Notes: generated by a model from the letters alone, not told the origin. A DNA stretch of 64,000 nt from Bacteroidota bacterium (GCA_018267705.1 JAFDXX010000001.1:124001-188000), one strand, 5' to 3'. Shown: positions 27,777-36,294, counted from the stretch's first letter. Numbers and translations: made by a program.

Positions 27777-30227
27777 ATGCATTATAACGGAGAACATTTA
27801 TTGCCCGGCCAGTTAGGCCACTTTTTAGTTATACTTTCTTTAGCAAGTTCAGTTGTAGCAACCATTAGTTTTTTTAAAGCCAATAAAGTGAATAATGCTT
27901 TAGAAAAAAATGGATGGTTGAAATATGCAAGAATTGCTTTTTTAGTTGAAACAATTTCTATTTTTTCTGTTTTTGGTATTCTATATTTTTTAGTTGCCAA
28001 TCATTATCACGAATATTTTTTTGCATGGAATCACTCATCTCGTACCTTACAACCAAAGTATTTATTGGCTTGTATTTGGGAAGATCAAAGCGGTAGTTTT
28101 TTGTTGTGGAGCATGTGGCATTGTGTATTAGGATGGGTAATAATTTGGAAACAAAAAAAATGGGAAGCACCCATTTTAACGGTAATCAACTTTGCTCAGT
28201 TTTGTTTAGCCACCATGCTATTGGGCGTATATATTTATGGAGTAAGAATTGGAAATGAACCATTTATTTTATGGAGGCAACATATGCCTGATTTACCTTT
28301 ATTTACTAATCCAGATTATTTGCAATTGCCAAGAGTTTTTGAAGGTAACGATTTAAATACTTTATTACAGAACTATTGGATGGTTATTCATCCCCCCATT
28401 TTATTTTTAGGTTTTGCTTCAACTGTTATTCCTTTTGGTTTTGCATATGCAGGCTTAAGCAATAAAGATCATAGCTGGGTAAAACCCGCTATACCATGGG
28501 CAAGTTTTTCTGCTGCCGTTTTAGGTACAGGTATTATGATGGGAGCTGCATGGGCATACGAAAGTTTATCGTTTGGTGGTTATTGGGCATGGGATCCTGT
28601 TGAAAATGCATCATTAGTGCCTTGGCTTACTTTAATTGCAGGTTTGCATACCAACCTTATTTATAAAAGCTCGGGCTATAGTTTAAAAAGTACTTACTTT
28701 TTTTATATTATAAGTTTTGTATTGGTATTGTACTCAACTTTTTTAACAAGAAGCGGTGTACTTGGCGATACATCAGTACATGCTTTTACTATTGATGATA
28801 AACATGTAGTTGCATTTTATACACAGCTTATTAGTTTTATATTATTGTTTTTTATTCCTGCTATGTGGTTGTTTTTTAAAAATTATAAAATTATTCCAAC
28901 CATTAAAAAAGAAGAGAATAGTTATAGTAGAGAGTTTTGGATGTTTATTGGCTCAATGGTATTTTTTCTTTCAGCTATCATTATCATTTTCAAAACATCA
29001 ACTCCGGTATTTAATAAAGTATTCGGCTCCAACATTGCTCCACCCGAAGATCCTGAATTTGCATACAATCAAATTCAAATATTTGTTGCAGTTGTTATTG
29101 GTGTACTAACGGCAGTAACACAATATTTGCGATACAAACAAACACCTAAAAACGTATTTGTAAAAAAAATAATATATCCTACACTTGTAGCATTAGTTAT
29201 AAGCATTGCCATAAGTGTATTGGGAGATATTAGCTATACTAAAAAAGGAATTGGATTTTTAGGAGCAATACATATTGCCATATTTGCTGCAGTATATGCT
29301 GTTATTGCCAATGCAGGTTATATATGGTTGGTATTAAAAGGGAAAATAAAAGCTGCCGGAGCATCGGTAGCACATATTGGTTTTGGATTGGTATTGATAG
29401 GTATTTTAATATCATCTAGCAAGAAAGCAATTTTAAGTTGGAACACAACAGGCATTGCCATGTTTAAGCAAGAAAAAAATGAAAACCCAGCTGAAAATAT
29501 TACCCTGTTTAAAGGCATTGCAACTGATATGGGTAAGTATATGGTTACTTACACAAAAGATACTTTTAACGAAAGAGAAAGAAAACGATTTTACGAAATT
29601 CAGTTTCAAGATAAACAAACAAAACAACTATTTAATCTCTATCCAGACATTATAAAAAATAATAAAGGGATGGAAGGCTTTAGTGCTAACCCATCAAGTA
29701 AACATTATTGGAATAAAGATATTTTTGTTTATATATCTTCTTTCCAACAAAACAAACAAGACGATACCACACATTTTGAAAGCCATGAAATAAAAGTGGG
29801 TGATACTGTTTTCTATTCAAAAGGATTTATTATTCTAAATAAGGTTGATATAAACCCTGCTACCCAAAAAGCAAAATATGCACCTGATGAAGCTGCTTTA
29901 TTTTTAAACATGGAAGTAGTGGCTAAAGATGGAAGAAGATATGCAGCATCTCCGGGTATTGCCATAAAAAACAATCAAGTGCGTGAAATGCCCGATAGTG
30001 TTATATCACAAAGTTTGGTATTGAAATTTAATAAAGTAATTAATGGAGATGCAGGTAAACTTGAAATTGGTGTAAAAGAAAGTAGTGCCATAACCGATTT
30101 GGTTACTCTTAAAGTATATGAATTTCCTATGATTAATGTTTTATGGATAGGAATTGTAATAATGGTAATAGGTTTTGTAATGAGTATTCTTCAACGCAAC
30201 AGAAAATCTACATTAACAACAGCTTAA
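27777..30227 (+). CDS. ccmF: CcmF-type cytochrome c haem lyase
   Basis: 816 residues with a dozen or more predicted membrane helices. The haem-handling WWD-type motif is present as FGGYWAWDPVENASLVPWL (about residue 260-280). Other CcmF-like segments are WEDQSGSFLLWSMWHC and WMVIHPPILFLGFAS with a conserved His-Pro. A periplasmic C-terminal domain (about 555-780) precedes a last membrane helix. It should attach haem to CXXCH apocytochromes in the periplasm using haem from CcmE encoded just upstream. CcmH/CcmG are not in the window. Length exceeds the typical 650 residues of proteobacterial CcmF because of the soluble part. Confidence 0.88.
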   Translation: MHYNGEHLLPGQLGHFLVILSLASSVVATISFFKANKVNNALEKNGWLKYARIAFLVETISIFSVFGILYFLVANHYHEYFFAWNHSSRTLQPKYLLACIWEDQSGSFLLWSMWHCVLGWVIIWKQKKWEAPILTVINFAQFCLATMLLGVYIYGVRIGNEPFILWRQHMPDLPLFTNPDYLQLPRVFEGNDLNTLLQNYWMVIHPPILFLGFASTVIPFGFAYAGLSNKDHSWVKPAIPWASFSAAVLGTGIMMGAAWAYESLSFGGYWAWDPVENASLVPWLTLIAGLHTNLIYKSSGYSLKSTYFFYIISFVLVLYSTFLTRSGVLGDTSVHAFTIDDKHVVAFYTQLISFILLFFIPAMWLFFKNYKIIPTIKKEENSYSREFWMFIGSMVFFLSAIIIIFKTSTPVFNKVFGSNIAPPEDPEFAYNQIQIFVAVVIGVLTAVTQYLRYKQTPKNVFVKKIIYPTLVALVISIAISVLGDISYTKKGIGFLGAIHIAIFAAVYAVIANAGYIWLVLKGKIKAAGASVAHIGFGLVLIGILISSSKKAILSWNTTGIAMFKQEKNENPAENITLFKGIATDMGKYMVTYTKDTFNERERKRFYEIQFQDKQTKQLFNLYPDIIKNNKGMEGFSANPSSKHYWNKDIFVYISSFQQNKQDDTTHFESHEIKVGDTVFYSKGFIILNKVDINPATQKAKYAPDEAALFLNMEVVAKDGRRYAASPGIAIKNNQVREMPDSVISQSLVLKFNKVINGDAGKLEIGVKESSAITDLVTLKVYEFPMINVLWIGIVIMVIGFVMSILQRNRKSTLTTA

Positions 30228-30295
30228 ATTTTGTTGGGTTACTTTTTTAATTTTAAGTGTATCAATAGGCAAAGCTTTTGTAACTTTAAATTATA

Positions 30296-30916
30296 ATGAA
30301 GTTATCTGCATTACATATTATTCGCTATTCATTTATTGTATTATTATTTTTTTGTTTTCAAAAAGTAAAAGCACAGCATAGTGTTTATGATACTGTAAAA
30401 GTATATGCTTATGTAACCGTAGAGGGAGATACAATACCTATGAGCTATTTACCCGATGTAGAGGTGTTTGCTAAATTAACCGCAAGGCAAAAACAATATT
30501 GGGCAGAGTGGACAAGGCTTCGCAATGCAGTATATGTTACCTATCCTTACGCAAAAACGGCTTCAAAAATTATGAACGAAATAAATGCACGTTTGGTAAA
30601 TGTGCACGACAGAAAACAACGCAAAATCATTATTCGATCAAGAGAAAAAGAATTAAGAAAAGAATTTACAGATAAACTTACTAAGCTTTCTATTTATCAA
30701 GGAAAAGTTTTAATGAAATTAATTTACCGAGAAACAGGAAATAGCTGTTACGAAATTTTAGATGAGTATAAAGGAAGTTTTAATGCAATACTTTATCAAT
30801 CAATTGCCTTTGTTTTTGGAACCAGTTTAAAACAAGTGTATGATGCTTCAGGCAAAGATGCCGATATGGAAAAAATTGTAAGAGATGTAGAACGTATGTA
30901 TGGATATAGAAGTTAA
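30296..30916 (+). CDS. Exported DUF4294-domain protein
   Basis: 206 residues with an N-terminal signal peptide (through KVKAQ). The body shows the pattern DTIPMSYLPDVEVFAKLTAR and WTRLRNAVYVTYPYAKTA, which I recognise as DUF4294, found in Bacteroidota. A highly basic helix (KQRKIIIRSREKELRKEF) follows. Function unknown. A TAACTTTA box at 30281-30288 resembles the -7 element with the last G changed. The gene ends overlapping the convergent aat by four bases. Confidence 0.75.
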   Translation: MKLSALHIIRYSFIVLLFFCFQKVKAQHSVYDTVKVYAYVTVEGDTIPMSYLPDVEVFAKLTARQKQYWAEWTRLRNAVYVTYPYAKTASKIMNEINARLVNVHDRKQRKIIIRSREKELRKEFTDKLTKLSIYQGKVLMKLIYRETGNSCYEILDEYKGSFNAILYQSIAFVFGTSLKQVYDASGKDADMEKIVRDVERMYGYRS

Positions 30917-31557
30917 ATATAATGTTTTAATATTTGCATAAACTGCTCACGCATAATCATTTTAGCTCCTAAACTTTCTAAATGTTCGGTATATACCTGA
31001 CAATCTATTAATGTAATACCTTCTTTTTTTAATTCTTCAACATACTTTATAAAAGCAAATTTGCTGGCATTGCTTTTAAAACTAAACATACTTTCTCCAA
31101 AAAAAATTTTTCCTATTTTAATACCATATAACCCGCCCACTAATTCGTTATTCTGCCATACTTCTGCACTGTGGGCAAACCCTTTTTTATGTAATAATGT
31201 ATAAGAAGTTTGCATTGTTGGGTTTAACCATGTACCATCTTGACCTTTACGTGGTATTTCTTTACATGCTTGTATTACTTTTTCAAAAGCTTCATTAATA
31301 GAAAAACGAAATTCATTTTTCTTTAAAACCAATTTCATGCTTTTGCTAATTTTTAATTCATCGGGCAATAAAACAAAACGAGGGTTAGGGCTCCACCACA
31401 ACGGCACTTCACCATTATACCAAGGGAAAATTCCATTTGTATAAGCTAATAAAATTCTATCAGGGCTTATATCTCCACCCATTGCCAATAAACCATCTTG
31501 CAGAGCATCTTCAATAGGAGGGAACCATAACTTTTCATTTAATACTTGCAAAGGCAT
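30913..31557 (-). CDS. aat: Leucyl/phenylalanyl-tRNA-protein transferase
   Basis: 214 residues. It transfers Leu or Phe from aminoacyl-tRNA to proteins with N-terminal Arg or Lys, creating N-degrons. Family motifs are clear: FPPIEDALQDGLLAMGGD, YTNGIFPWY, WWSPNPRFVL, GLYGIKIGKIFFGESMFS and LIDCQ. Length is normal. It lies downstream of clpS on the same strand (85-base gap), pairing the enzyme that makes N-degrons with the adaptor that reads them. Confidence 0.96.
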   Translation of the reverse strand: MPLQVLNEKLWFPPIEDALQDGLLAMGGDISPDRILLAYTNGIFPWYNGEVPLWWSPNPRFVLLPDELKISKSMKLVLKKNEFRFSINEAFEKVIQACKEIPRKGQDGTWLNPTMQTSYTLLHKKGFAHSAEVWQNNELVGGLYGIKIGKIFFGESMFSFKSNASKFAFIKYVEELKKEGITLIDCQVYTEHLESLGAKMIMREQFMQILKHYI

Positions 31558-31642
31558 AATACTTCGAAGGTAAAATTCAATAATAATCTATAAACCGATA
31601 ATGAAATATTGTATAAGTCTGTATGTTGTATGTAAAATTAAT

Positions 31643-31945
31643 TTATGCTTCTTGCACTTCTTCTATAGTAGCATTAATGCCACGCTCGGTAATAGCATCA
31701 CACATAGGTTTTAAAGTATTATAATCTCCGGTTTTTACAGCACATTTTCCTTTAAAATGAATTAATAAGGTACATTGTTCTGCTTGTTCTGTTGTATGAT
31801 TACAAACTTCAATTAAAGTTTCAATAACCCATTCAAAAGTATTTACTTCATCATTCCAAACAACTAAATTCATTGACGATGCAATGGTATCAGCAATTGC
31901 TGTTTCATTTAATTCAGATGTATTATTGTTTGTTAGTGGAAGCAT
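31643..31945 (-). CDS. clpS: ATP-dependent Clp protease adaptor ClpS
   Basis: 100 residues from the start at 31945. It binds N-degron substrates and hands them to ClpA or ClpC with ClpP. The binding-site region NLVVWNDEVNTFEWV matches the conserved VxNDDxNTM pattern, and the later VCNHTTEQAEQ and HFKGKCAVKTGDY segments are typical. An ATG 54 bases upstream would extend the protein, but a perfect minus-strand TATTTTTG at 31950-31957 lies downstream of it, so that start cannot be on the mRNA. The resulting mRNA would have almost no leader. aat follows on the same strand. Confidence 0.92.
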   Translation of the reverse strand: MLPLTNNNTSELNETAIADTIASSMNLVVWNDEVNTFEWVIETLIEVCNHTTEQAEQCTLLIHFKGKCAVKTGDYNTLKPMCDAITERGINATIEEVQEA

Positions 31946-31949
31946 ATTG

Positions 31950-31957
31950 CAAAAATA
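31950..31957 (-). promoter_or_regulatory. -7 promoter element of clpS
   Basis: TATTTTTG on the minus strand is followed by CAAT and then the ATG at 31945, implying a leaderless or nearly leaderless transcript. No clear -33 box is visible. Confidence 0.5.
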
Positions 31958-31980
31958 ATATGAACTTACTATAATTTTTT

Positions 31981-32011
31981 TTTGGCTAATATATTTCAAA
32001 CCCTATTTTTG
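31981..32011 (+). promoter_or_regulatory. Promoter of tRNA-Val
   Basis: TTTG at 31981-31984, a 19-base spacer and TATTTTTG at 32004-32011 give an exact match to the Bacteroidota consensus. Transcription would begin about 13 bases before the mature tRNA 5' end. Confidence 0.8.
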
Positions 32012-32029
32012 CACTCCCAAAACGGGAAA

Positions 32030-32104
32030 GGGAGTTTAGCTCAGTTGGTTTAGAGCATCTGCCTTACAAGCAGAGGGTCGGCGGTTCGACCCCGTCAACT
32101 CCCA
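32030..32104 (+). tRNA. tRNA-Val (anticodon TAC)
   Basis: 75 bases. Acceptor arms GGGAGTT and AACTCCC pair perfectly, discriminator A. The anticodon stem TCTGC/GCAGA holds loop CTTACAA with anticodon TAC. The T arm GGCGG TTCGACC CCGTC is present. CCA is not encoded. A terminator follows, then the CRISPR array. Confidence 0.96.
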
Positions 32105-32111
32105 CATTATC

Positions 32112-32142
32112 AAAAAGGCCTCAAGTAATTGAGGTCTTTTTT
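32112..32142 (+). terminator. Intrinsic terminator after tRNA-Val
   Basis: CCTCAA (32119-32124) and TTGAGG (32129-32134) pair around GTAA; the adjoining AAAAAGG and TCTTTTTTT extend the stem and give the T tract. It insulates the CRISPR array, which starts 31 bases later, from the tRNA promoter. Confidence 0.8.
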
Positions 32143-32172
32143 TATTTTACAAAATACAGTGTAAATTTTACT

Positions 32173-34758
32173 GTTGTGATTTGCTTTCAAACTTTGTTCT
32201 TTCTATTTTTGATAACAACGTAAAATTCTTAGTTATCCTGTCAGTTGTCGTTGTGATTTGCTTTCAAACTTTGTTCTTTCTATTTTTGATAACAACTCAA
32301 AAAGAATACGAAGTTGGTGCTTTAGAGTTGTGATTTGCTTTCAAACTTTGTTCTTTCTATTTTTGATAACAACGATTTTCAACTTCTTACGAGCCTTTCC
32401 GTCGTTGTGATTTGCTTTCAAACTTTGTTCTTTCTATTTTTGATAACAACAAATAAAAGATACATTCACCGCCAATACCTGTTGTGATTTGCTTTCAAAC
32501 TTTGTTCTTTCTATTTTTGATAACAACTAATAGTGCAAATGTTCCCGTACTGCTATCGTTGTGATTTGCTTTCAAACTTTGTTCTTTCTATTTTTGATAA
32601 CAACTTGAATATAAATTTTATATCATATCTGCCTGTTGTGATTTGCTTTCAAACTTTGTTCTTTCTATTTTTGATAACAACTATCTTTTGCATAGGCATT
32701 ATCCGGCATGTGTTGTGATTTGCTTTCAAACTTTGTTCTTTCTATTTTTGATAACAACAAAATAGGATTATTTAAACTATCTACTGCTGTTGTGATTTGC
32801 TTTCAAACTTTGTTCTTTCTATTTTTGATAACAACTAATCCTGCTGCTATTACACAAGGGAAGTGGTTGTGATTTGCTTTCAAACTTTGTTCTTTCTATT
32901 TTTGATAACAACTGTTTTTATATTTTATAGTAGTTGTGATTTGTTGTGATTTGCTTTCAAACTTTGTTCTTTCTATTTTTGATAACAACAATAATAATCG
33001 GTTAATGTACATCTGCCTAGTTGTGATTTGCTTTCAAACTTTGTTCTTTCTATTTTTGATAACAACGTATTGGCTCACTACCTGCTAAGGGCTACCGTTG
33101 TGATTTGCTTTCAAACTTTGTTCTTTCTATTTTTGATAACAACCGTGCCTTCTTAAATGCTTCAACGTTAGTAGTTGTGATTTGCTTTCAAACTTTGTTC
33201 TTTCTATTTTTGATAACAACGGTAACGATTGGCACACGAATTTAAAAACGGTTGTGATTTGCTTTCAAACTTTGTTCTTTCTATTTTTGATAACAACTTA
33301 ATCCCGTTTATGGTGCACCAAGCCTTAGTTGTGATTTGCTTTCAAACTTTGTTCTTTCTATTTTTGATAACAACTTTCGTTTTTTAAATAGCTTCGCCAA
33401 GCCCGTTGTGATTTGCTTTCAAACTTTGTTCTTTCTATTTTTGATAACAACATGAAAGTAACATTAGGCGGCAACCGATTAGTTGTGATTTGCTTTCAAA
33501 CTTTGTTCTTTCTATTTTTGATAACAACAAAACAAACGAGGACGGCACAGAGTGGGTAGTTGTGATTTGCTTTCAAACTTTGTTCTTTCTATTTTTGATA
33601 ACAACATAGAGGGCTACGACAAAGACAATGCAATGTTGTGATTTGCTTTCAAACTTTGTTCTTTCTATTTTTGATAACAACAAGTATTTAATAAATACAA
33701 TACTTCATTTAGTTGTGATTTGCTTTCAAACTTTGTTCTTTCTATTTTTGATAACAACATGGAAATGCAAAGTCAATACGATGAGATAGTTGTGATTTGC
33801 TTTCAAACTTTGTTCTTTCTATTTTTGATAACAACAATATGTGATGATGTTATAATGTACCTGCGGTTGTGATTTGCTTTCAAACTTTGTTCTTTCTATT
33901 TTTGATAACAACTTCTACGCCAAAATGATCACATAATTGAGAGTTGTGATTTGCTTTCAAACTTTGTTCTTTCTATTTTTGATAACAACGGATTGTGAAC
34001 ATCAATGCCGCCCGAAGCCGTTGTGATTTGCTTTCAAACTTTGTTCTTTCTATTTTTGATAACAACTCATCAGCCAATTGTTGTTGTGTCATATTTGTTG
34101 TGATTTGCTTTCAAACTTTGTTCTTTCTATTTTTGATAACAACCCATATTGAATAGCAGCATTCTTTGCTGCTGTTGTGATTTGCTTTCAAACTTTGTTC
34201 TTTCTATTTTTGATAACAACTAATTATAATGCTGAATTAAATAAACGAAGTTGTGATTTGCTTTCAAACTTTGTTCTTTCTATTTTTGATAACAACTAAC
34301 CCTTTGCTAATCCAAAGTCGTTTTCTGTTGTGATTTGCTTTCAAACTTTGTTCTTTCTATTTTTGATAACAACAATTTCTGATTGCAGAAATGGCAAGAG
34401 TGAGTTGTGATTTGCTTTCAAACTTTGTTCTTTCTATTTTTGATAACAACAGAAGATTTTATTGATACACAACGCCCGGAGTTGTGATTTGCTTTCAAAC
34501 TTTGTTCTTTCTATTTTTGATAACAACTTTTTTGGATATTCCAAACACCGCTACATCGTTGTGATTTGCTTTCAAACTTTGTTCTTTCTATTTTTGATAA
34601 CAACAAAAGTAAAATCTTGAAACATAGGCGTAGGGTTGTGATTTGCTTTCAAACTTTGTTCTTTCTATTTTTGATAACAACATGACTACAAAGGGGAAGG
34701 TAAAGTTTGTAGTTGTGATTTGCTTTCAAACTTTGTTCTTTCTATTTTTGATAACAAC
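32173..34758 (+). CRISPR. Type II-C CRISPR array, 34 identical 47-bp repeats and 33 spacers
   Basis: Repeats start at 32173 and recur every 77 bases, except two 76-base steps at the 29-base spacers 33606-33634 and 34221-34249. The repeat begins GTTGTGATTTGCTTTC, continues AAACTTTGTTCTTTC and ends TATTTTTGATAACAAC. I read all 34 copies and saw no base change, not even at the ends. All spacers differ from one another. The crRNA strand is plus: the first 18 bases of the repeat pair with the anti-repeat of the tracrRNA at 40879. Transcription is thus convergent with cas9-cas1-cas2, as in other II-C loci. Each repeat contains a full promoter (see next entry). Several spacers read as open protein-coding fragments; I could not trace any source. 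Confidence 0.99.
32180..32211 (+). promoter_or_regulatory. Promoter embedded in the CRISPR repeat (first of 34 copies)
   Basis: Repeat bases 8-11 are TTTG and bases 32-39 are TATTTTTG, with a 20-base spacer: a full match to TTTG-N19-21-TAnnTTTG. In the first repeat these are 32180-32183 and 32204-32211. Transcription starting 5-7 bases past the final G would begin at repeat bases 44-46 or the first spacer base. The same element recurs in each repeat. There is no such match on the opposite strand. Repeat-embedded promoters are known in the Neisseria meningitidis II-C array; here the same layout would use the Bacteroidota consensus. Confidence 0.7.
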
Positions 34759-34823
34759 AGTATTAGCTAAAACACCAATAGTAGTAAGCTTTTTGGCTGG
34801 AAATAGAAAGAAAAAAATGAACT

Positions 34824-34866
34824 AAAAAGTTGCTTAGTTACTTTAATTAGGCAACTTTTTTATTTC
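34824..34866. terminator. Bidirectional terminator between CRISPR array and cas2
   Basis: AAAAAGTTGC (34824-34833) pairs with GCAACTTTTT (34851-34860) around a 17-base loop, with A and T tracts on both sides. It can end plus-strand array transcripts and minus-strand cas2 transcripts. The 65 bases between the last repeat and this hairpin hold no degenerate repeat and no gene. Confidence 0.8.
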
Positions 34867-34906
34867 TAAACACAAAAGTGGTTGTAATGATTAATTGAGT
34901 AATTGG

Positions 34907-35245
34907 TTAAAAAAGTTCTAATTGTTGGGGAACATTAACAGGCTCTGCTTTTTTCTTTCCTTGGTAAATTTCCATCATGCCAAATTGTTTATCGGTAATG
35001 GTTAATATACCTATATGCCCTTTTTCGGGTAAATTTTGTTTTACGCGTTTTACATGCACTTGTGCATTTTCGCTGCTGGCACAATGCCGTAAATAGATAG
35101 AAAACTGAAACATACTAAATCCGTCTTGCAGAATTTTTTTTCTAAAGTCGGCATAAACCTTCTTTTCTTTTTTAGTTTCAGTTGGTAAATCAAAAAATAC
35201 TAATACCCACATAATTCTATAAGCGTTTAAACGATCTGTTTTCAT
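34907..35245 (-). CDS. cas2: CRISPR-associated endonuclease Cas2 (type II)
   Basis: 112 residues with ferredoxin-like fold features: [10 protein letters not shown] with the conserved Asp19, [22 protein letters not shown], and [14 protein letters not shown]. It forms the Cas1-Cas2 integration complex that inserts spacers. It is the last gene of the cas operon and nearest to the array. A 131-base gap separates it from cas1, longer than usual; it holds only a weak A+T hairpin at 35350-35370. Confidence 0.96.
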   Translation of the reverse strand: MKTDRLNAYRIMWVLVFFDLPTETKKEKKVYADFRKKILQDGFSMFQFSIYLRHCASSENAQVHVKRVKQNLPEKGHIGILTITDKQFGMMEIYQGKKKAEPVNVPQQLELF

Positions 35246-35376
35246 GTAATAGTTTTATTATGCGAATATTTTTTGTCATTCTGATTTGATTGACGAATTT
35301 GTTTGCTCTATGTTTATTGGTAGTTTACAATCATAGCAGGCATCTACATTTTATTTTCTTGTAAAATAAATATTCA

Positions 35377-36291
35377 CTAAAAATCAAGTGTAGGGAAATT
35401 TAGTTTTCTTAATTCTCCGCTATAACATTTACTTAAACTTACTGCTGTTTTTTGCATAGCAATGCTTAGTGGGCTTGTTTCGTTGTTTATATACACATCG
35501 GTAATAGGTAGTTTTAATAGTTTATTTTTAAATTCAGGTGTAAGGTTTTCTACTTGTGTAGTTTCATTCACAATGCCTCTTACAATTATATCTACAAAAG
35601 GTCGGTAGGGTTCCATCATATCATCTGCCAGGCAATAGGCATTGTATCTGTTTCTGTGAAAGATACCTAAGGTGGGCAGCAAACCCGCACCGGTTATGGC
35701 TCTTGCCATACAAGCTCTTATAATGGCGTAGCCGTAGTTTAATAAATTATTGGGAGGAGGTCCTTCGCGTTTTCTAAAAAATTGCCATGCAGGTGGAAAC
35801 AAATGACTCCAATAGTAAGCTGCTGCTTTGGCTTCATCATTATCGGCATCTCCGCTTTTTACATTTTGTGCAGCATTAACTAAATAATTATTTTGTATAT
35901 TGTATTTATTTAATACAAAGCTTTGATTTTGAATTTTTGCTTTTACGGTTTGTTGCCATAGTTGTTTTTTTAATGGCACGGTAGCATTTATTTGTTCTCT
36001 AAAACGCTCACTTTGTAAAGTATTGCTTTCTAAGGGCATGAATAAGCCTGATGGGTGATGTGTGTTATTGCAGGTAATTACGGCTACATTATTGGCAATT
36101 AATTTATCTAACAAATAATGTGAAAGTGTTATTTGTTGATGTCCTAACACCAATATGCCGATATCTTCAATAGGTACAATGCGTTCGGCTCTGTCTTCAT
36201 AACCTTTAATATGCTCATAACTTACTACCAATTGCTCGTTTGAGCATTTGAGATGGCAGGGGCTTTCTATGCAGAGGGTGCGTTTAAGCAT
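35377..36291 (-). CDS. cas1: CRISPR-associated integrase Cas1 (type II)
   Basis: 304 residues. The metal site is intact: Glu153 in DNDEAKAAAYYW, His212 in GIFHRNRYNAY and Glu227 in ADDMMEPYRPFVD. The N-terminal beta domain and the LGHQQITLSHYLLDKL stretch are typical of type II Cas1. The start codon lies 3 bases after the cas9 stop, so the genes are tightly coupled. With Cas2 it catalyses spacer integration; no csn2 or cas4 follows, which places the locus in subtype II-C. Confidence 0.97.
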   Translation of the reverse strand: MLKRTLCIESPCHLKCSNEQLVVSYEHIKGYEDRAERIVPIEDIGILVLGHQQITLSHYLLDKLIANNVAVITCNNTHHPSGLFMPLESNTLQSERFREQINATVPLKKQLWQQTVKAKIQNQSFVLNKYNIQNNYLVNAAQNVKSGDADNDEAKAAAYYWSHLFPPAWQFFRKREGPPPNNLLNYGYAIIRACMARAITGAGLLPTLGIFHRNRYNAYCLADDMMEPYRPFVDIIVRGIVNETTQVENLTPEFKNKLLKLPITDVYINNETSPLSIAMQKTAVSLSKCYSGELRKLNFPTLDF

Positions 36292-36294
36292 ACA

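Noticed and set aside
32030..32104. tRNA-Val considered as an integration site for the CRISPR-Cas block
   Set aside because: No duplicated tRNA 3' end or integrase was found at the far side of the locus near 41 kb, so insertion at the tRNA cannot be supported.
32533..34825. Short open frames inside the CRISPR array, such as 32533-32718 and 34643-34825
   Set aside because: They consist of translated repeat and spacer sequence (recurring NFVLSIFDNN pattern) and have no independent coding evidence.
35350..35370. Hairpin TTTATTTT-N5-AAAATAAA between cas1 and cas2
   Set aside because: The stem is only A-T pairs and lacks a proper T run on the minus strand, so I did not call it a terminator.
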